NCBI RefSeq assembly: GCF_010747415.1
Contig: NZ_JAAGNZ010000001.1
Coordinates: forward strand, 1,054,001-1,118,000
Reading direction: 5' to 3'
DNA from: Spirosoma agri
GTDB taxonomy: Bacteria; Bacteroidota; Bacteroidia; Cytophagales; Spirosomataceae
DNA: 64,000 nucleotides
Each line of letters starts with the position of its first letter. The first letter of the stretch is position 1. The notes below the pieces were generated by a model. That model searched no databases and was not told the origin of the DNA. It was given only the letters and a program-made list of their open reading frames with translations. A program made the position numbers and the translations under genes. This document shows positions 7,962-16,337 of this stretch, in pieces.

Positions 7962-8202
7962 TGTTTTGTTCTATTTTGTTTTCAGTTAGAGAACGCACAA
8001 ATGTCTATGTAAGTTCTGAAAGTACAAAGCAATGATAAGGCTCTGTTCGAAATAATATTCCGAATTTAATGTGGTTTAAAAGGTAAGTTGTTGAATCGAG
8101 TACTACTGTTAGTTTGAAAATAGAATATTATTTGGTAGTTTACTCGCTTAATATACAGAAAATATTCTTTTAAAAAAATGCAAAATTCTTTAAAAAATTA
8201 TA

Positions 8203-8763
8203 CTATTGGTTGTAATTGTTCATGGCAAATTGTATGCCCATAGTACAAAAAGCAAGAATGATATTGCCCACACGATCCAAATAGTCCGGTAACTGAATCA
8301 GCTCGTCCTCCGGAAACTCGCCCAACACAAAATCGATCTGCTTTCCACGGGAGAAATCACTGCCAATGCCGACACGTAACCGAGCGTATTCCTGTGTGTT
8401 CAGCACCTCATCAATATTACGTAGTCCGTTATGTCCGCCCGGCGACCCCTTGGGTTTCAGGCGCAGTTTGCCAAACGGCAGATCTTTGTCATCCGTCACG
8501 ATGATAATATTGCTGACGGGAATATTTTCCTGTTTCATGTAGTAGCTTACGGCCCGGCCACTTAGGTTCATGAACGTAGTCGGCTTCACGAAAAACAGTT
8601 GCTTTCCTTTGTGCTGCCATTTGGCGGTGTAAGCCAGACGAGTCATCGTAAAATCGAAGCCGTGCTGGGCGGCCATTCGGTCGAGCGCCATAAAGCCGGC
8701 ATTGTGCCGGGTCATCGCGTATTCAGGGCCTATGTTGCCAAGGCCAACGATCAAAAATTTCAT
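8203..8763 (-). CDS. pth: Peptidyl-tRNA hydrolase
   Basis: Encodes 186 residues, the usual length. It cleaves peptidyl-tRNA released by stalled ribosomes so that the tRNA can be recycled. The catalytic and tRNA-binding residues are in place: Asn10 and His20 in GLGNIGPEYAMTRHNAG, Asn66 in TTFMNLSGRA and the Asp in VTDDKDLPFGKLRL, followed by KGSPGGHNGLRN. The start follows the stop of the large type IX-type gene by six bases on the same strand, so the two are probably co-transcribed, an odd pairing of a housekeeping enzyme with a surface protein. Confidence 0.97.
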   Translation of the reverse strand: MKFLIVGLGNIGPEYAMTRHNAGFMALDRMAAQHGFDFTMTRLAYTAKWQHKGKQLFFVKPTTFMNLSGRAVSYYMKQENIPVSNIIIVTDDKDLPFGKLRLKPKGSPGGHNGLRNIDEVLNTQEYARLRVGIGSDFSRGKQIDFVLGEFPEDELIQLPDYLDRVGNIILAFCTMGIQFAMNNYNQ

Positions 8764-8769
8764 GGGTTG

Positions 8770-10623
8770 TCAGTGCAAGAGCGATACCGATTGATGAAGA
8801 ATGGTCTGAACGCCGTTCGGAAACTGACAGTCCAGCTGGTACAGGTATGTACCCGCCGGTGCTGTGTTGCCGTTAAGCTGACCATCCCACAGAGAGTCGC
8901 CGTTTGAAAGCACAAAATTAGTACGATTATGGATGACTGCTCCCCATCGGTCAAAAACGGTGAAGCGGGCTACGGAGATTGACGGGAAACGGAAATAAAC
9001 GGTGAGCGCATCATTCGACTGATCAGCATTGGGCGAGAAGGCCGTGGGCAAATGAAGTTGACTGGGACAATCGGACGGAACTAGAACCAGTTTCGTGACA
9101 AGGCAATTGTTCGCGTCTTTCACCGTCACGGGGTACGTGCCCGCCTGTAGGTTTGCGTAGTCGGTTGCCTGCTGAAAAAGCTGCCCGTCGATGGACAGAG
9201 ACGTATTGTCGGCCAGTGGACTTACACGGAGTCCGCCATTACGCTCCCCACACGCTTCGGGCGTCACCTGAACATCGGTGAGTACGGGACCCGTGCTGGC
9301 ACCTACGCTGATAGCCTGACGAACGATACAACCGATGCTATCGGTCGCAACGAGCGTATGCGTACCCGCTGTCAAACTATCGAACACGTTGCTGATCTGG
9401 AACGACTGATTGTCAATACTATATTGAATTGGTCGCTTCCCATTGGCACCCGTTATCGTTACGCGCCCGTTTGTCTGGCCGCAGGTGGTAGGCGTTATGT
9501 CAACCGCAGCAAGGACCAATAGAGTAGGTGCGGGAAGGCTGGCGACCTTATTGACTTCGCAGCCATTGGCATCATGTACGCGAACGGTATAGTCGCTGGC
9601 CGGCAATTGCTTGAAAACGGAACTTGACTGGAATGTAACGCCGTAGTCGATCGAGTAGGTCAGGGGAGGAGTTCCACCGGCGGCCTGTACGCTCAACTCG
9701 CCATTGGCCGTGGCGCAGTGGGGAGGGGTAACGCTTATATTCGCGATGGTGGGTGCATCCCCGGAAACGATCTTTACCGGCTGATCGGCCTGACAGCCAG
9801 CCGCATCTTGGACCGTAACCGTATAACTTCCGGGGCTGATATTCAAAAAGGAAGGCGAGGATTGAAACGGGCCTCCGTTCAGGCTGTAATGCCAGTTCGT
9901 CGCATTCGTCGCGATAACATCGATGGAACCGCTCGGTTTGCCACAGCCTACGTTCGTGACAGTCGTTTTAAAAATCGGTTCCCTAATGTCAATCGTGATG
10001 GGTACCGCCGGGCTTTCGGTGTTATATAATGTCTGGGTAATGTAATAGGTTGTTGTCTTGGTAATAGTTGGGCTGAACTGGTTGCCGGTGGCCAGCAGTT
10101 TGGACTGGGAGTCCCCCGAATACCAGCGAACGTTTTTACCCGTAACGACTAGATCGACTGGCGTGCCTTTGCAAAAGGAATTACCCGACTTCAATACGAT
10201 GCGATACAGCTCAACCTTGCCGCTGGTTTTGTCCTTGCAGGTTGTGCCGTTGACAATCGGCTGGTAGGTGCCGATCAAACTTTCGTCGGTAGCATTATAG
10301 GTTAGGCTGCCGCGCCAGTAGCAAACGTCCTCTACGGTGGTGCTGCCGTTTTTGTTAGATTCGCTGAAGGTAACGGCCGCCGGACCCACCTGTCCCGACA
10401 ATTGAGCCACTCCGCCGAAAGGTACGTTTGGGTTGCTTGTCTGCGCGGTCCCGCCGATCGTGTTGCCCGTCTGCGTAAGGGTCATGGCGTAATTGAACAC
10501 CGCCTTGCTTGGATCATCGGGGTAGGTGACGCCCATCCAGAAACCAGCTACGTTCTGTGCCCGACATATGGTCGAAACGAGACCAAGCAATAGCATTAGA
10601 TGGATCGTAGCTTGTCCTTTCAT
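8770..10623 (-). CDS. Type IX-secreted surface protein with gliding-motility C-terminal domain
   Basis: Encodes 617 residues from the ATG at 10621-10623, which begins a signal peptide ending CRAQ; an ATG 33 bases upstream is less likely. After a beta-rich N-terminal part (about 25-145) come four to five SprB-like repeats of about 75 residues, each with a pattern such as GSYTVTVQDAAGC or ASDYTVRVHDANGC. The C-terminus (about 530-617) is the gliding-motility-associated domain (LPTAFSPNADQSND, FDRWG, WDGQLNG, AGTYLY), a known sorting signal for the type IX secretion system. The protein is therefore expected on the cell surface or secreted, perhaps as an adhesin. It lies six bases upstream of pth. 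Confidence 0.9.
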   Translation of the reverse strand: MKGQATIHLMLLLGLVSTICRAQNVAGFWMGVTYPDDPSKAVFNYAMTLTQTGNTIGGTAQTSNPNVPFGGVAQLSGQVGPAAVTFSESNKNGSTTVEDVCYWRGSLTYNATDESLIGTYQPIVNGTTCKDKTSGKVELYRIVLKSGNSFCKGTPVDLVVTGKNVRWYSGDSQSKLLATGNQFSPTITKTTTYYITQTLYNTESPAVPITIDIREPIFKTTVTNVGCGKPSGSIDVIATNATNWHYSLNGGPFQSSPSFLNISPGSYTVTVQDAAGCQADQPVKIVSGDAPTIANISVTPPHCATANGELSVQAAGGTPPLTYSIDYGVTFQSSSVFKQLPASDYTVRVHDANGCEVNKVASLPAPTLLVLAAVDITPTTCGQTNGRVTITGANGKRPIQYSIDNQSFQISNVFDSLTAGTHTLVATDSIGCIVRQAISVGASTGPVLTDVQVTPEACGERNGGLRVSPLADNTSLSIDGQLFQQATDYANLQAGTYPVTVKDANNCLVTKLVLVPSDCPSQLHLPTAFSPNADQSNDALTVYFRFPSISVARFTVFDRWGAVIHNRTNFVLSNGDSLWDGQLNGNTAPAGTYLYQLDCQFPNGVQTILHQSVSLLH

Positions 10624-10763
10624 GATAAGTAACGCAAGTGCTTCAAGCCAAAACAAAGCAAGTTCAGCTGTAAACTACTAACAATACTGTATTTGTGGTC
10701 GGTAAACCTATCGACTGAGAAGGGAAAATGCCGAATCTGCCCGTAACCTCCTATTTTTACCCC

Positions 10764-11303
10764 ATGAACCAACAACGCCTGATTCTTTCCAGCCCACTGC
10801 TTGAAATCGTTATTAGCCGACTGGCCCAGCAACTGATCGAAAATCACCAGGATTTTGCCGACACCGTGATTCTGGGTATGCAACCACGGGGAATCTACTT
10901 TGCCGAACGCGTCGGGCGCGAGCTAAACCGCACGCTGGGGTACGATGTGCCACTGGGCTACCTCGATGCTACCTTTTATCGGGATGATTTCCGTCGTCGC
11001 GATTCTCCGCTACGGGCCAATGCAACACATGTGCCGTTTATTATTGAAGACAAGCGCGTCATTCTGGTCGACGACGTGCTGGCTACGGGCCGGATGGTAC
11101 GGGCCGCGCTTGATGCCATGACCGCGTTTGGCCGCCCCCGGAAAGTCGAACTGCTGGTACTGGTCGACCGGCGTTACAATCGCGATCTCCCGATCAAGCC
11201 CGATTACACCGGCAAGCGCGTAAATACCCTCGAATCACAGCGGGTACTCGTCGAGTGGACCGAGCAGGGCGCCGACGCCGATCGCATATGGCTGGTCGGG
11301 TAA
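10764..11303 (+). CDS. pyrR: PyrR-like bifunctional pyr regulator / uracil phosphoribosyltransferase
   Basis: Encodes 179 residues from the ATG at 10764. The phosphoribosyltransferase fold is marked by the PRPP-binding loop ILVDDVLATGRMVRAALDAM (about residues 100-120) and the PyrR-type pieces MQPRGIYFAERV and LVDRRYNRDLPI. PyrR converts uracil and PRPP to UMP and in Firmicutes binds pyr mRNA to control attenuation. No pyr biosynthesis gene lies next to it here; it stands alone, divergent from the type IX-type gene. The RNA-regulatory role is not supported by any attenuator I could see, so the enzyme role is the safer reading. Confidence 0.88.
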   Translation: MNQQRLILSSPLLEIVISRLAQQLIENHQDFADTVILGMQPRGIYFAERVGRELNRTLGYDVPLGYLDATFYRDDFRRRDSPLRANATHVPFIIEDKRVILVDDVLATGRMVRAALDAMTAFGRPRKVELLVLVDRRYNRDLPIKPDYTGKRVNTLESQRVLVEWTEQGADADRIWLVG

Positions 11304-11425
11304 AACAGTATTTTTGATTTGCTCTAAGCTTTTAACAATTAATGACTTATTAATGACATTTGGGTGGGAACTATATTTCAAGATTATAGAGGTTTATGTA
11401 AATTTGTTTTCCGTAATTCTACGTA

Positions 11426-13996
11426 ATGAAGCCTCTACAGAAACTACTCACACTTTTCTTCTTTTTAATTCTCTTCAGTCTTGTTAGAGAGACCAGTGCA
11501 CAGACAATATATACCGTTACCGGTTTAATCACAGATGCGCGCACAGGCGAACCCGTACCCTTTGCAAGCGTCGCGTTGGTTGGCCGTCGTGTTGGTACGC
11601 TGACCGACGAGCGTGGCCGATATGTCCTCAACGCGAAAATACTGTCCGATTCGATTGCGGTTAGCTCGCTGGGGTACGTCACGCAGCGGCAATTTATTGA
11701 CCGGGAACGGCAAACGCAGGCGGTTGACCTCAAACTCGTGGCGGGCGGTACATCCTTGCAGGAAGTGACGGTTCATGCGGGTGAGAACCCGGCGTTTCGC
11801 GTGTTGCGGCAGGTACGCAAAAATCGCGTCATCAACGACCGCAAACGACTGGTAGCTTATGAAACCGACAATTACGTAAAAACACAGATCGCTCTCAGCC
11901 ACGTTTCGGAGCGGATGCGCCGGAATCCACTGATCAAACGAATCAATGAATCACTGAGCAAGCAGGACTCCATTGTCGATAGCGATGGTAATCGACTGCT
12001 GCCGATCCTTGTCTCGGAATCGGTTTCTCATTACTACTTTCGGGATAGTCCGCAGCGTAAACGCGAGGATGTGCTGAAAACCCGGATCAAAGGGGTAGCT
12101 GTTGACGATGCCGGACTTAGCTCGCAATTATTGGGCGGAACGAACCTGGTCAGCCAGAATTTCTACGACAATTACATCCCGATTCTGGGTAAAGATTTTG
12201 CGTCACCCATCGGCGATAACTGGAAAAACTGGTACGAATTTTTCCTGGCGGATACAACCCAGATCGGCGACCACACCTGCTACGAAATTCAGTTCGATCC
12301 AAAACGACCTGAAGACTTGGTCTTCACGGGTAAAGCCTGGATCGATACAACCACCTTTGCGTTGTGCCAGATCGAAACGCACGTTGGTAAAGGAGCCAAC
12401 CTGAACTACGTACGTGCGTTGACCATTGAACAGGAGCTGGAACCCACCATCGATACGACGAACTCATCGGGAACGGCTGGCTGGCTGCCTACTACCATCC
12501 GGCTGACCGCTGACCTAACGGGGGTTGGTAAACAATCGCTGGGTCTACGTGCTGAAGTAACGCTTCGGAGTAGTAATGTGATCGTGAACAAACCCCACCC
12601 ATTGACCTTTTATGAGCAGCCTCTAGAACCGAGCGATACTGTTGCGACGGCCAATGATGCCTATTGGCATACGGTACAGGGGACGCTTGCGGGCTCAGAT
12701 TCGCTGAGTAAAGACGATCAGAAAGCCCGCCAGATCATCGATAAGCTAAGGGCCGTGCCAGCGGTGAAAACGGCCGAAGGTATCGGGCAGGTGCTCATCA
12801 CCGGATTCTACAAATTGGGAGGTGTGGACTTAGGACCATACCCTTACTTATTTGCTGTCAACTCGGTAGAGGGATTACGGACTCGGATCGGTTTCAGAAC
12901 AAATGATGAGTTTAGCAAGAACTGGATTTTTCGGGGTTATCTGGCTTATGGAACACTCGACCATCAATTCAAGTATGGAGCCGAAGCGAATTATCTCTTC
13001 TCACGCCAGCACTGGACAATGCTGGGTGTTCGGTTTGCCAATGATCTAGAACGCCTGGGCCTGACGCCTGAGTTGATCGGTGGAAACCGGATTTTCTACG
13101 CGCTGAGCCGTTTTGGCCGGTATCGGGGGGCATACCGGAGTGAACAGAAAGAACTGTTTTTTCGCACTGAGCCCGTTCGTGGCATTCTGCTGACGGCCAT
13201 GCTGGGTACTCGTACGGTTGATCCGATCTTCCCGTTCCAGTACCGAAGTGAACCGGACATGGGTGATCTGTCACCGTTGAAATCCGATATTTTTGATGCC
13301 TACTGGTCGATCGAAGCCCGACTGGCGCGGAAAGAGAAATACATTATGGATGGCAATGAACGGATCACACTCGGTACAAAACGAGCCCCCGTTCTAACGA
13401 TCCGGTACACGAAAGGACTCAAATCGATGGGCGGCAATTTCAACTACGACCGAATTACGTTACGCGCTCAGCAATCCCTGCGAATCGGCCCACTCGGACG
13501 GATGACGTATCTGCTCTCAGCGGGATATACACCATCGACCTTGCCCGCCCCGCTGTTGTTTCCGCATATTGGCAACCCAACGCCCCTGCTGACGAACAAC
13601 ACGTTTAACCGGATGCAGTTTTACGAATTCGTCAGCGACCGGTTTGTTGCCGTTCACATTCAGCACAAGTTTGAAGGACTTCTGTTCAATCGGATTCCCG
13701 GCATTCGTAAGCTCAACTGGCGGTTAGTGGCCAATGTCGATGCACTGTGGGGCAGCCAGTCGAAGGCGAACCAGGACGTTGAGTCGTTCAAGCCCCTGCC
13801 GGGTGGTATGAGGCCAATTCACTTTGGCGCGCTCGATGGTTCCAAACCTTATATGGAAGTGGGGTATGGTATTGATAACATTTTTAAGATCATTCGTATT
13901 CAGGCGATACACCGGCTTACCTACCTGAATGTCGGACCGAATAACATCCCGGTCAATCCATTTGCCTTAAAAGCGTCTGCCTCGTTTAATTTCTAG
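11426..13996 (+). CDS. DUF5686 / carboxypeptidase-regulatory-like outer-membrane protein
   Basis: Encodes 856 residues. A signal peptide (residues 1-25, ending TSAQ) is followed by a carboxypeptidase-regulatory-like domain (about 28-115, VTGLITDARTGEPVPFASV) and then a long DUF5686-type region that ends in a beta-barrel with many aromatic strands. The domain order is typical of Bacteroidota envelope proteins thought to sit in the outer membrane; the exact role of the family is not known. The gene stands alone and is closed by a strong hairpin at 14017-14069. The next gene is convergent. Confidence 0.85.
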   Translation: MKPLQKLLTLFFFLILFSLVRETSAQTIYTVTGLITDARTGEPVPFASVALVGRRVGTLTDERGRYVLNAKILSDSIAVSSLGYVTQRQFIDRERQTQAVDLKLVAGGTSLQEVTVHAGENPAFRVLRQVRKNRVINDRKRLVAYETDNYVKTQIALSHVSERMRRNPLIKRINESLSKQDSIVDSDGNRLLPILVSESVSHYYFRDSPQRKREDVLKTRIKGVAVDDAGLSSQLLGGTNLVSQNFYDNYIPILGKDFASPIGDNWKNWYEFFLADTTQIGDHTCYEIQFDPKRPEDLVFTGKAWIDTTTFALCQIETHVGKGANLNYVRALTIEQELEPTIDTTNSSGTAGWLPTTIRLTADLTGVGKQSLGLRAEVTLRSSNVIVNKPHPLTFYEQPLEPSDTVATANDAYWHTVQGTLAGSDSLSKDDQKARQIIDKLRAVPAVKTAEGIGQVLITGFYKLGGVDLGPYPYLFAVNSVEGLRTRIGFRTNDEFSKNWIFRGYLAYGTLDHQFKYGAEANYLFSRQHWTMLGVRFANDLERLGLTPELIGGNRIFYALSRFGRYRGAYRSEQKELFFRTEPVRGILLTAMLGTRTVDPIFPFQYRSEPDMGDLSPLKSDIFDAYWSIEARLARKEKYIMDGNERITLGTKRAPVLTIRYTKGLKSMGGNFNYDRITLRAQQSLRIGPLGRMTYLLSAGYTPSTLPAPLLFPHIGNPTPLLTNNTFNRMQFYEFVSDRFVAVHIQHKFEGLLFNRIPGIRKLNWRLVANVDALWGSQSKANQDVESFKPLPGGMRPIHFGALDGSKPYMEVGYGIDNIFKIIRIQAIHRLTYLNVGPNNIPVNPFALKASASFNF

Positions 13997-14016
13997 AAAA
14001 AGCGTTGCAAAACACT

Positions 14017-14069
14017 CATCGGCGACTAGTCACGGAAAATAGATTTCGCTCTGTGACTGGTCGCCGATG
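14017..14069. terminator. Bidirectional terminator
   Basis: CATCGGCGACTAGTCAC (14017-14033) pairs with GTGACTGGTCGCCGATG (14053-14069) with a single G-T mismatch pair. It lies in the gap between two convergent genes. Confidence 0.75.
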
Positions 14070-14082
14070 GGCTATATGGTAG

Positions 14083-14838
14083 TTACTGAACGGGCTCATC
14101 CATTACGCGGCCCAGCCGAAAAAATACCGGGAATCGTATCTCCCGCTCGCCTTCGCCCCAATGGGCTTTTAGCTGTTCACCGAAGTCAGTAACGGGATCT
14201 TCTTCATTCTCGTGGATATATTGTCGCACGGCTGACCAGGTTCGTAAGTAGTTCAGAAAGCGATCCAGCGTCCAGTTTCGGTGGATGGTAAATTGATTGT
14301 GCTGTACATCCGCAAACGGGAACGGCAGATTGGCGTACGATGTATCGATGTGAACACGTTGCGGGTCCCAATAGGGGCCAACGCGGTTGCGGTAGAAGTC
14401 GAGCAGGACAGCGTCGAGGTCGGAGCCGAGTTTAACCAGGCCATAGCCCCATTCGGCCAGTATAGCACCCGGTTTAGCGACTCGTCTGACCTCCTGATGG
14501 AATGCGTCAATAGTAAACCAGTGCAACGCCTGTGCCACGGTAATCAGGTCAAATGTCTGGTTGGCAAACGGCGTTTGTTCGGCTTGGCTAAGCTGGTAAC
14601 GGATATTCGGTTTTTTTGCCGCCAGGATCAGTTGTGTCTCACTAATGTCGGTGGCATCGACCTGATCAAATGAATTGGCCAACACATCCGCAACCTGACC
14701 ATTTCCCGTAGCACAATCCCAGGCGGCACGACGCTCGGTTACAAACGAGAGAAGGTAATTATAAAGGTCTGGCGGGTAATCGATGCGATACTGTGCATAC
14801 AGATTAGCATGTCCCGAAAAACGGTCGAGAGGTATCAT
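14083..14838 (-). CDS. Class I SAM-dependent methyltransferase
   Basis: Encodes 251 residues. Motif I for SAM binding is WDCATGNGQVA (about residues 40-50), followed by the acidic residue of motif II (VDATDIS) and by FDLITVAQALHWF (about 95-107), the pattern of the UbiE/COQ5-like and yeast TMT1-like group (methyltransferase domain 11). Residues GHANLYAQYRIDYP at the N-terminus fit the same group. The substrate is unknown; similar proteins methylate small acids or remain uncharacterised. The start lies back to back with a plus-strand promoter for the cytochrome c gene. Confidence 0.85.
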   Translation of the reverse strand: MIPLDRFSGHANLYAQYRIDYPPDLYNYLLSFVTERRAAWDCATGNGQVADVLANSFDQVDATDISETQLILAAKKPNIRYQLSQAEQTPFANQTFDLITVAQALHWFTIDAFHQEVRRVAKPGAILAEWGYGLVKLGSDLDAVLLDFYRNRVGPYWDPQRVHIDTSYANLPFPFADVQHNQFTIHRNWTLDRFLNYLRTWSAVRQYIHENEEDPVTDFGEQLKAHWGEGEREIRFPVFFRLGRVMDEPVQ

Positions 14839-14920
14839 ATTATATTTATTTTAATAAATTTTAAACGTTTTCTTAGAATAATTGTCAAACAGTTGGTTTA
14901 TCATGAAAAACCCAGACAAA

Positions 14921-14952
14921 ATTGGGTTATAACCCGGAACCGTCTATTTTTG
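14921..14952 (+). promoter_or_regulatory. Bacteroidota-type promoter of the cytochrome c gene
   Basis: A TTG (14922-14924) and TATTTTTG (14945-14952) are separated by 20 bases, fitting the Bacteroidota -33/-7 promoter. The predicted transcript starts about 55 bases before the ATG at 15013 and excludes upstream in-frame starts. Confidence 0.55.
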
Positions 14953-15012
14953 CGGGGTTGGTCTACCGCCGGTTATCAATTTGTTCCGTTCATTTATCGT
15001 TACCCGATTCTC

Positions 15013-15408
15013 ATGAAAAAATCGTTTGGATTTCTCTTTGCTGCGGCTGCTCTTGCCCTGGCTTCATTCGATGTCAATGCGCAGGCTCCGACTGGTGATA
15101 TTCCGCCGGATATGAATGCCCTGATGAGCAAATATACTTGTATTGCCTGCCATCGGCCTAATCAACGCTTGGTTGGTCCTGCCTACGCAGATGTGGCTAA
15201 GAAAAAGTATTCTGACGAGGAGATCGTCAATTTGATTTACAACCCGATTCCGAGTCACTGGCCGGGTTATCCCCCAATGGCACCTATGAAACAGGTTCCT
15301 AAAGAGGATGCAATGAAACTGGCAACCTGGATCAACTCGCTTGACAAAAGCCCTGCCAAAAAAGCTGGTTCTAGCAAAGCAAAAGGCAAAGGCAAAAAAG
15401 CTGCCTAA
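15013..15408 (+). CDS. Small periplasmic c-type cytochrome with basic C-terminal tail
   Basis: Encodes 131 residues from the ATG at 15013. A signal peptide (1-24, ending VNAQ) precedes one haem-binding motif, Cys43-Ile-Ala-Cys46-His47. The axial methionine is probably Met89 or Met92 in GYPPMAPM. The core, ending at TWINSLDK, matches small class I cytochromes of the c551/c552 type that carry electrons in the periplasm. After it comes an unusual tail of about 20 residues made almost only of Lys, Ala, Gly and Ser (KAKGKGKKAA at the end). No oxidase or partner gene is adjacent. A good terminator follows at 15432. Confidence 0.9.
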   Translation: MKKSFGFLFAAAALALASFDVNAQAPTGDIPPDMNALMSKYTCIACHRPNQRLVGPAYADVAKKKYSDEEIVNLIYNPIPSHWPGYPPMAPMKQVPKEDAMKLATWINSLDKSPAKKAGSSKAKGKGKKAA

Positions 15409-15431
15409 CGAATACGTTTGTCGATTAACAG

Positions 15432-15462
15432 AAATGCCCCTCCTGTGCAGGAGGGGCATTTT
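15432..15462 (+). terminator. Intrinsic terminator after the cytochrome c gene
   Basis: AAATGCCCCTCCTG / CAGGAGGGGCATTT is a near-perfect stem with a two-base loop, followed by TT. It also works on the minus strand for rlmB, which ends at 15513. Confidence 0.8.
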
Positions 15463-15512
15463 CGTGTTTGTATTGATCCGCTCTAAAGCAACCATCTGTA
15501 CCGAAGTAGCGC

Positions 15513-16337
15513 TTACTCGGCGCTGACCGGTATGCTTCGTTGCCGAACGGCTTCGTAGAGGACTACCCCCGTTGCCACCGATACGTTCAGTGAGCCGACT
15601 GCGCCGAGAAGCGGAATTTTAACGTGGTTGTCAGCCATACGCAACAGTTCGGGTGAAATACCATCTTCCTCCGATCCCATGATCACGGCAATGGGACCCG
15701 TAAGATCGGTACTGCGTTCGTAAAGGTCGCGGCTTGATTTTTCCGTACAGGCCACAACTGTAATCCCTGATTCCTGTAAATATTTTATCGTTTCAGCCAG
15801 TTCCGGCTCGCGGCAAACCGAAATATGGTTGAGCGCACCCGACGACGTTTTCATCGCATCGGAGTTGATGGCCGCAGCCCCACGTCCGGGAATAACGATG
15901 CACTGGACACCCGTACATTCGGCTGTCCGGGCAATGGCTCCAAAATTCCGAACGTCGGTTATGCGGTCGAGAAGCAGGAAAAACGGCGTTTCGCCCCGCT
16001 CATACACATCGGCGATAACGTTGGAAAGCTTGACGTACTGGACCTGCGCAATGAGACAGACAACACCCTGGTGATTTTTTCGGGTCAGCCGATCGAGCCG
16101 TTCGACCGGTACACGCTGAATGGTGACGCGGTTTTGAAAGGCCAGATTTTGAATATCGGGGTTGCTCAACCCCTTTTCCATGTATAGTTTGTCAATCTGC
16201 TGATCGGACTTGAGCGTCTCGATAACAGACTGAATACCGAACACCATTTCGTCGGGTTCAGGGCGAAACTGGGGTCTTGAATTGGTATTTCTATTCGTAT
16301 TCGGGCGATTTACTCGCGGATTGCGCCGGTTCTCCAT
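15513..16337 (-). CDS. rlmB: 23S rRNA 2'-O-ribose methyltransferase, RlmB type
   Basis: Encodes 274 residues from the ATG at 16335-16337. An Arg/Asn-rich leader (MENRRNPRVNRPNTNRNTN) precedes the SpoU substrate-binding domain (about 35-105) and the SPOUT knot domain with its three motifs: RNFGAIARTAECTGV, IMGSEEDGIS and IPLLGAVGSLNVSVA. The family methylates a guanosine of 23S rRNA (G2251 in E. coli). Its start overlaps the end of the upstream GWxTD gene by 28 bases, so the two are probably co-transcribed. The exact target among SpoU paralogues is inferred from overall similarity. Confidence 0.9.
   Translation of the reverse strand: MENRRNPRVNRPNTNRNTNSRPQFRPEPDEMVFGIQSVIETLKSDQQIDKLYMEKGLSNPDIQNLAFQNRVTIQRVPVERLDRLTRKNHQGVVCLIAQVQYVKLSNVIADVYERGETPFFLLLDRITDVRNFGAIARTAECTGVQCIVIPGRGAAAINSDAMKTSSGALNHISVCREPELAETIKYLQESGITVVACTEKSSRDLYERSTDLTGPIAVIMGSEEDGISPELLRMADNHVKIPLLGAVGSLNVSVATGVVLYEAVRQRSIPVSAE

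Noticed and set aside
8599..8907. Plus-strand frame opposite pth and the type IX-type gene
   Set aside because: Runs antisense to two well-supported genes and has no recognisable domain.
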